In this document: positions 60,040 through 64,000 of the stretch, piece after piece
How the letters are laid out: each line of letters starts with the position of its first letter
How positions within the stretch are numbered: the first letter of the stretch is position 1
Made by a program: the position numbers and the translations under genes
The notes under the pieces: generated by a model
Databases searched by the model: none
Told to the model about the DNA's origin: nothing
Seen by the model: the letters and a program-made list of their open reading frames with translations, nothing else
Assembly (NCBI RefSeq): GCF_018143015.1
Contig: NC_054743.1
Span: 36,335,243-36,399,242, forward strand
DNA: 64,000 bases
Direction: 5' to 3'
From: Lytechinus variegatus
Lineage: Eukaryota; Echinodermata; Echinoidea; Temnopleuroida; Toxopneustidae

Positions 60040-60539
60040 CAGGGGCGGCGGAGCGAAGTTGAAAGTGGGGAGGGGGCACAGGGAAAAAGGGCACCTTTTC
60101 TTTTGAAAGGGCACTATCTCAAAACAAAGAAAAAAAAAAATAATACTGATCCACAGTGGCGTAATGGGGAAAACAATTTCGGGTGAAAGGGGCACAGAAC
60201 ACGTTCGTGAGGGGCACCTTTCTTGGGTAAAAAGAGGCACCGATTCGAGAAAGGGCACTTACAAGAAGGCAAGGGGCACTTGCCCAGACACAAAACGGGT
60301 CCTTCTCAGGTGAAAGGGTAACAGAACACGATCGAGAGGGAGCATTTATGCTTTTAAAAATTGGCACTTATACGAGCAAGGGCACTTGATAACACCTAAA
60401 ACGTGTCCTCCTCAGGTTAAAGGGGCACATTACACAGACGTGAGGGGGCATTTTTCTTGGCGTAAAAAGGGCGCCTTTTCAGTGCTTCAAAAGTGGGTGG
60501 GCACTGTGCCCCCCGCCCCCTCTCGGATCGCCGCCCCTG
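60040..60539. mobile_element. hAT-like non-autonomous element
   Basis: CAGGGGCGGCGGAGCGA at the left is mirrored by TCGGATCGCCGCCCCTG at the right; CAGGG-type ends are common in hAT elements. The flanking 8-mers TATCATTG and TATGATTT match at 6 of 8 positions, as expected for an aged 8-bp duplication. The interior repeats GGGCAC and a longer GTCCTTCTCAGGTGAAAG / GTCCTCCTCAGGTTAAAG unit in tandem. Overlapping minus frames are artefacts. Confidence 0.7.
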
Positions 60540-62384
60540 TATGATTTATATTACATAAACATTATCACTTTATTGTTATAATTTATAATTATCATTATAA
60601 TTATCATTTTGCTTTTTATTGATAACTTAATTGTTTATCATTTATATTATTATCATCATCATCGTTTCATCATCATCATCACCATCATCAGCTTTATCGT
60701 TATTATTACTATATATTCTAATCATAATCATTTCAATATGCCTTTGCAGCAGAAAAAAAGGCATGGAGGGGTATTTAACCTTACTTTACACAATAGTCTG
60801 GTAATCATGACCATCACTATGTATCGCGGAGCAAATACAGAACGCAGATTTTAGAAAAAGACTCGGACGTCGATAACACTCAAGATTATTATCTATATAC
60901 TCAGTCAGTATCAGGGTGGTTGAAAAGAAATTAGCCAGAGGTATATAGGATATAGGCCTATAGGCTGTTACCGAAAATGAGATATATTATATTCCAGACC
61001 CAGGGCGCGAGTTCTCTAGTGCAAAAATTAATTAGATGGGGTGTAGAAGATCCCAAGGGCCTTTTAAATTTCATTTAGAGATTTGAAAGGAAAGACAACG
61101 AATATAATTATTAAAGGCAATATCGCAGTCACTGTGAGTAGACCCAGTCCTCATAATTATAGTCCTGAAGTATTTACACTCACCAGAGTTCCTTTAGAAT
61201 GCAATATTTTGATCATAACACCAGGGGCAACGTACGTCAGGGTATTCTGACTTCGCCCCCCCCCCCGCGCCCTTGTCCTAAAAGAGTGCATATCCTAGAG
61301 GTTCTTTAAACAAATTTTCATAACCATGAGTTCACTGACATTGCTGGTATCATGCGGTCTCAATTTTTTGTCACATACCTGCCTTTCTTACTATCCTAGA
61401 TTTTGATAGATAATGTGAAAATGCCCCTTACACATTTCACATTTCCATGAATTCTATAGGCGAATGTTTAAAAACGAGTTGAAAATTATTTTCAAAAAAT
61501 TAATTAATAGCGCTTGTTCAAAGTGAGCTCTCGGGAATAAAGTGGAAAATCTTTGGAACCCGGCCCTGCCGGATATTTTTAATCAAAAATTTTCACATAA
61601 GTCCTCCCGGAGAGTTGTACAAAAGATCCTCCATATTTCAATCTAAATGCATAAAGACCAACAACTGTGAAGTGATAAGCTCGGACGCTTCGTTCCCTTG
61701 CTTACAGTTATGTTTTTAAACATGTTATCCTTCACCCTTTGAATGAAACACGCCGATGAACACACATGCAAAGCTGTATACGATAATTGTCGGCTTTTGG
61801 TGCCATTTCAAAGTGGGCAAACGGCGATGAGAGTACAGCAGCATCAAGGACATCGGTTTTGCCTGGAGAGCCCACTTTTTACATACGTGTGATAGCAATG
61901 ACCATGAACGGTCTAATTTTTCGTCTAGAAAGATAATTGAGTGAAAATAGAGTGTATTAATTAAGAAGGTTAATAATAAAATGCTATCCACGAGAGTGAC
62001 CTATGGCCATCATATACCGAAGCCCAGATATCCCGATTTTTCAACACTCATATATGATTTGACTAGTACAGCGATCAACCTGTATTACTTGTCTATACTA
62101 AACTATTGTTAAAACAATAAAATAACATTAATAAGTTTGATATGCTTGAGAATATTATACGGTAGGAAAGAATGATATTACACTCTAAACTCCCCAGGAT
62201 TTAAAATGAACCAAGATCGGCTGTGCATAGTAACCAATCCGAATATTGGATTAAGATTTAAACCATTATGATTAAAACAGAAAGCTAAAAGTTTTGAATT
62301 TTAATCATTTGAGATTTAAAAGTTAATCTTACACATTAAAGATAAATAAAAAAAATTGGCTGGTCACCATTCACAGCCGATCAG

Positions 62385-62556
62385 GTGGATGTTTCATAAA
62401 GCTGTTCGTAAGTTAAGAGCGACTTTAAGAACGACTGGTGATCCTTTCTTGTGGTAAATGGTATATTATTGGCGATGGTTTAGCGCATAAGAAAGGTTCA
62501 CCAGTCGTTCTTGAAGTCGCTCTTATCTTACGAACAGCTTTATGAAACGGCTCCCT
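62385..62556. mobile_element. Foldback MITE with GTTTCATAAAGCTGTTCGTA ends
   Basis: GTTTCATAAAGCTGTTCGTA on the left is an inverted copy of TACGAACAGCTTTATGAAAC on the right. The stem continues through AAGAGCGACTT and GAACGACTGGTGA, about 65 bases per arm. It is non-coding and lies in the gene C intron. Confidence 0.85.
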
Positions 62557-62623
62557 GGATTTATATTAAATCCTTAGAATATCCATTTGTTTCTGCACGC
62601 AGTTGTCCTAATACAAACAGATG

Positions 62624-62795
62624 TGTGTTGGCTCAGTTAGTAGATCGTCCATCTCACAGCGGGAGGTCGGGGGTTCGAGTCCCGGTCGCGTCACCAAAAA
62701 GACGTTAAAAGATGGGAGTTGCTGCTTCCCTGTTTGACGTTCAACAATCAGGGATAGAGCACAGTGGTCGCCGGGCCAACGATTAATTGGAAGAA
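62624..62795 (+). mobile_element. tRNA-derived SINE
   Basis: A tRNA-like head has A box TGGCTCAGTTAG (62629-62640) and a perfect B box GGTTCGAGTCC (62672-62682), ending TCACCA. An unrelated body follows, with GTTGCTGCTTCCCTGTTTGA and its mirrored AACAATCAGGG. The acceptor stem pairs poorly, so it is not a working tRNA gene. The boxes form an internal RNA polymerase III promoter. The 3' end was not fixed. Confidence 0.75.
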
Positions 62796-63734
62796 AAAAA
62801 TTCGGAGTATTTTTTTTATTTCAGATTTCATTTCGAACAATGAAACATGGATTTCATTTTTTTTGCAGATAATAGATTCAATAGTTTTCTCTGAGAATAT
62901 ATAGAAAATACGAGAAGTGTTCTTCTACGACGGGGCTGTAGAAATTGACAATTTCATTTCATTCTTTGGATTTGGATCCTAGTTAATTCCTACAAAGAAA
63001 CCTTAGAATGCCCCACTTCAGGTCTGAATCTTCTGAATTTTTAGCTCGCGCTCGCAATATTTGATTATTGAGATGCGTATGATAATCATCATTGCAATGA
63101 CTACAAAAAGTGTTCCATGTGTTCAGATGTAATGCTAATAAAATCAGCAAGCGCTTGGCACTCGCATTAGATGACTATGGTGAAATATGCATACTCTTAA
63201 TGGATTCCTAAAATATATTCCTTAAAATCTCACTGTTTGGGGCCAAAATATACGAACACTTTAACTCGCGCTTCGCGCTCGCATTGTTTAGAGAGACAGG
63301 TACCTATCATGATTACGCAAATTTGATTATAATGTCCCTTTTAGGTATGAATTTCATATGAAATTGTCCTTAAATGTCTCTATTAGGTCAGTACAACTGG
63401 CAACTGAGCGCGCACACTCAGTGATTAAAGAATTTTACTGGTGCCCCCCCCCCATGCCGTGACACACGGTACGCCTCTGTGGACATATCAATGACAATTC
63501 CTTGCATATCTAAAAACATGATTGCAAAAAAATGCCAAAATATTTCAGTCATCCCCCCACCCATCAACACGGATTCACGCCAGTGATACATACGTCTCCG
63601 AGATAAAGAATGTTATAGATGCTTTCCATATTTGAGAATGACTGAGTCGACCACAACTTTTTGTATGACGACCTCCAGCTCTGTTGCATATTAGATAACG
63701 TTTATGTTTTTTCCTGTATGATTATTCATTTCAG

Positions 63735-64000
63735 CTCTATTGGACAAAACAAGACGACGCTGCTTTCGAGCCTACAAGCCCAGAAACACACATCCGTGAT
63801 GGTTTTATTGTCACTCAATTCTACCACAGCATCACACGAGATGATCATCTCTCGACCTTCCAATGCATCGCCGATAGCTCTGATCTCCCGTCCGCTCGCT
63901 CCTGCACGACGGGCTTCATCGTCGTTCGTCACGCCCCCGACGTGATGATAACGCCCGCAGCGCCGTCGGTACGCCGCGGTGACAGCGTCAACTTTACCTG
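63735..64000 (+). CDS. Gene C, second coding exon (runs off the window)
   Basis: The acceptor TTTCAG ends at 63734. In phase 0 the exon reads LYWTKQDDAAFEP, giving W190 of Ig domain 2, then DDHLSTFQC with C231 and the extra cysteine C244 (SARSCTTGF). Ig domain 3 starts at RHAPDVMITPAAPSVRRGDS and reaches VNFT plus two bases of what should be its first cysteine codon. The open frame of 88 codons spans the whole exon. The protein therefore has at least three Ig domains; transmembrane and cytoplasmic parts lie beyond the window. Confidence 0.85.

Larger units (their letters stand above)
57953..63734 (+). other. Intron of gene C (5.8 kb)
   Basis: GTGAGT at 57953 and a pyrimidine-rich tract with TTTCAG at 63731-63734 border it, both in phase 0. 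Because the Ig2 domain reads straight across the join, no exon is needed in between. It contains poly-G/poly-C-bordered repeat debris near 58145 and at 59100-59340, CAT triplets at 60650-60700, the hAT-like element, a foldback MITE, a SINE, and low-complexity repeat sequence with CTCGCGCTCGC words at 63045 and 63275. Confidence 0.75.

Noticed and set aside
61430-61640. Possible LINE C-terminal remnant (words like GNKVENLWNPALPDIF)
   Set aside because: Only one weak motif resembling the KLWNSLP stretch of LINE proteins; too short and broken to support.
62624-62696. Functional tRNA gene
   Set aside because: A and B boxes are present but the acceptor stem pairs poorly and a SINE body follows directly.

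Overview
The window looks like nuclear DNA of a marine deuterostome, most likely a sea urchin. The reasons are AT-rich intergenic DNA full of (CAT)n and (ATT)n microsatellites, CR1/Jockey-type LINE copies, a tRNA-derived SINE, and many short inverted-repeat DNA elements. One of these, at 20202-20784, resembles a foldback repeat I associate with echinoid genomes. The species call is inference; eukaryotic introns and splice sites are seen directly.

Host genes are few. Three encode immunoglobulin-superfamily membrane proteins: gene A (2756-4315, minus), gene B (17617-19173, minus) and gene C (plus, exon at 57392-57952 joined to an exon at 63735 that runs off the window). All three have a leader, a first V-like Ig domain of Kirrel/NEPH-like style, and a second Ig domain with an extra cysteine pair. 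A has two Ig domains and ends in an ITIM-like tyrosine motif. B has three Ig domains and an acidic, proline-rich tail. C is incomplete and has at least three Ig domains. A and B have intronless coding regions, whereas C has an intron inside its second Ig domain. Gene D (plus, 24219-26188) shows the last exons of a single-pass membrane protein with an acidic cytoplasmic NPTY-bearing region, and a polyadenylation signal follows it.

The rest is repeats. 0-5 kb: gene A between CAT microsatellites. 5-17 kb: non-coding DNA, several foldback elements, a LINE RT fragment and a large CAT array. 17-24 kb: gene B, a piggyBac-like foldback and three related TA-flanked MITEs. 24-33 kb: gene D and Tc1/mariner-like non-autonomous elements. 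33-35 kb: a long foldback element nested in a MITE with a clear 9-bp target duplication. 35-43.3 kb: three LINE copies, one nearly intact with a PHD-type finger ahead of endonuclease and reverse transcriptase. 43-57 kb: more foldback elements, another LINE fragment and a promoter-like patch with a perfect RFX X-box palindrome. 57-64 kb: gene C, with a 5.8-kb intron that carries a hAT-like element, a foldback element and a SINE.

The strongest biological signal is the set of three divergent Ig receptors with different signalling tails on both strands. The strongest genome-dynamics signals are the nested foldback element and a group of TA-flanked MITEs built largely from a short word repeated in both orientations. 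No virus-like element was recognised.
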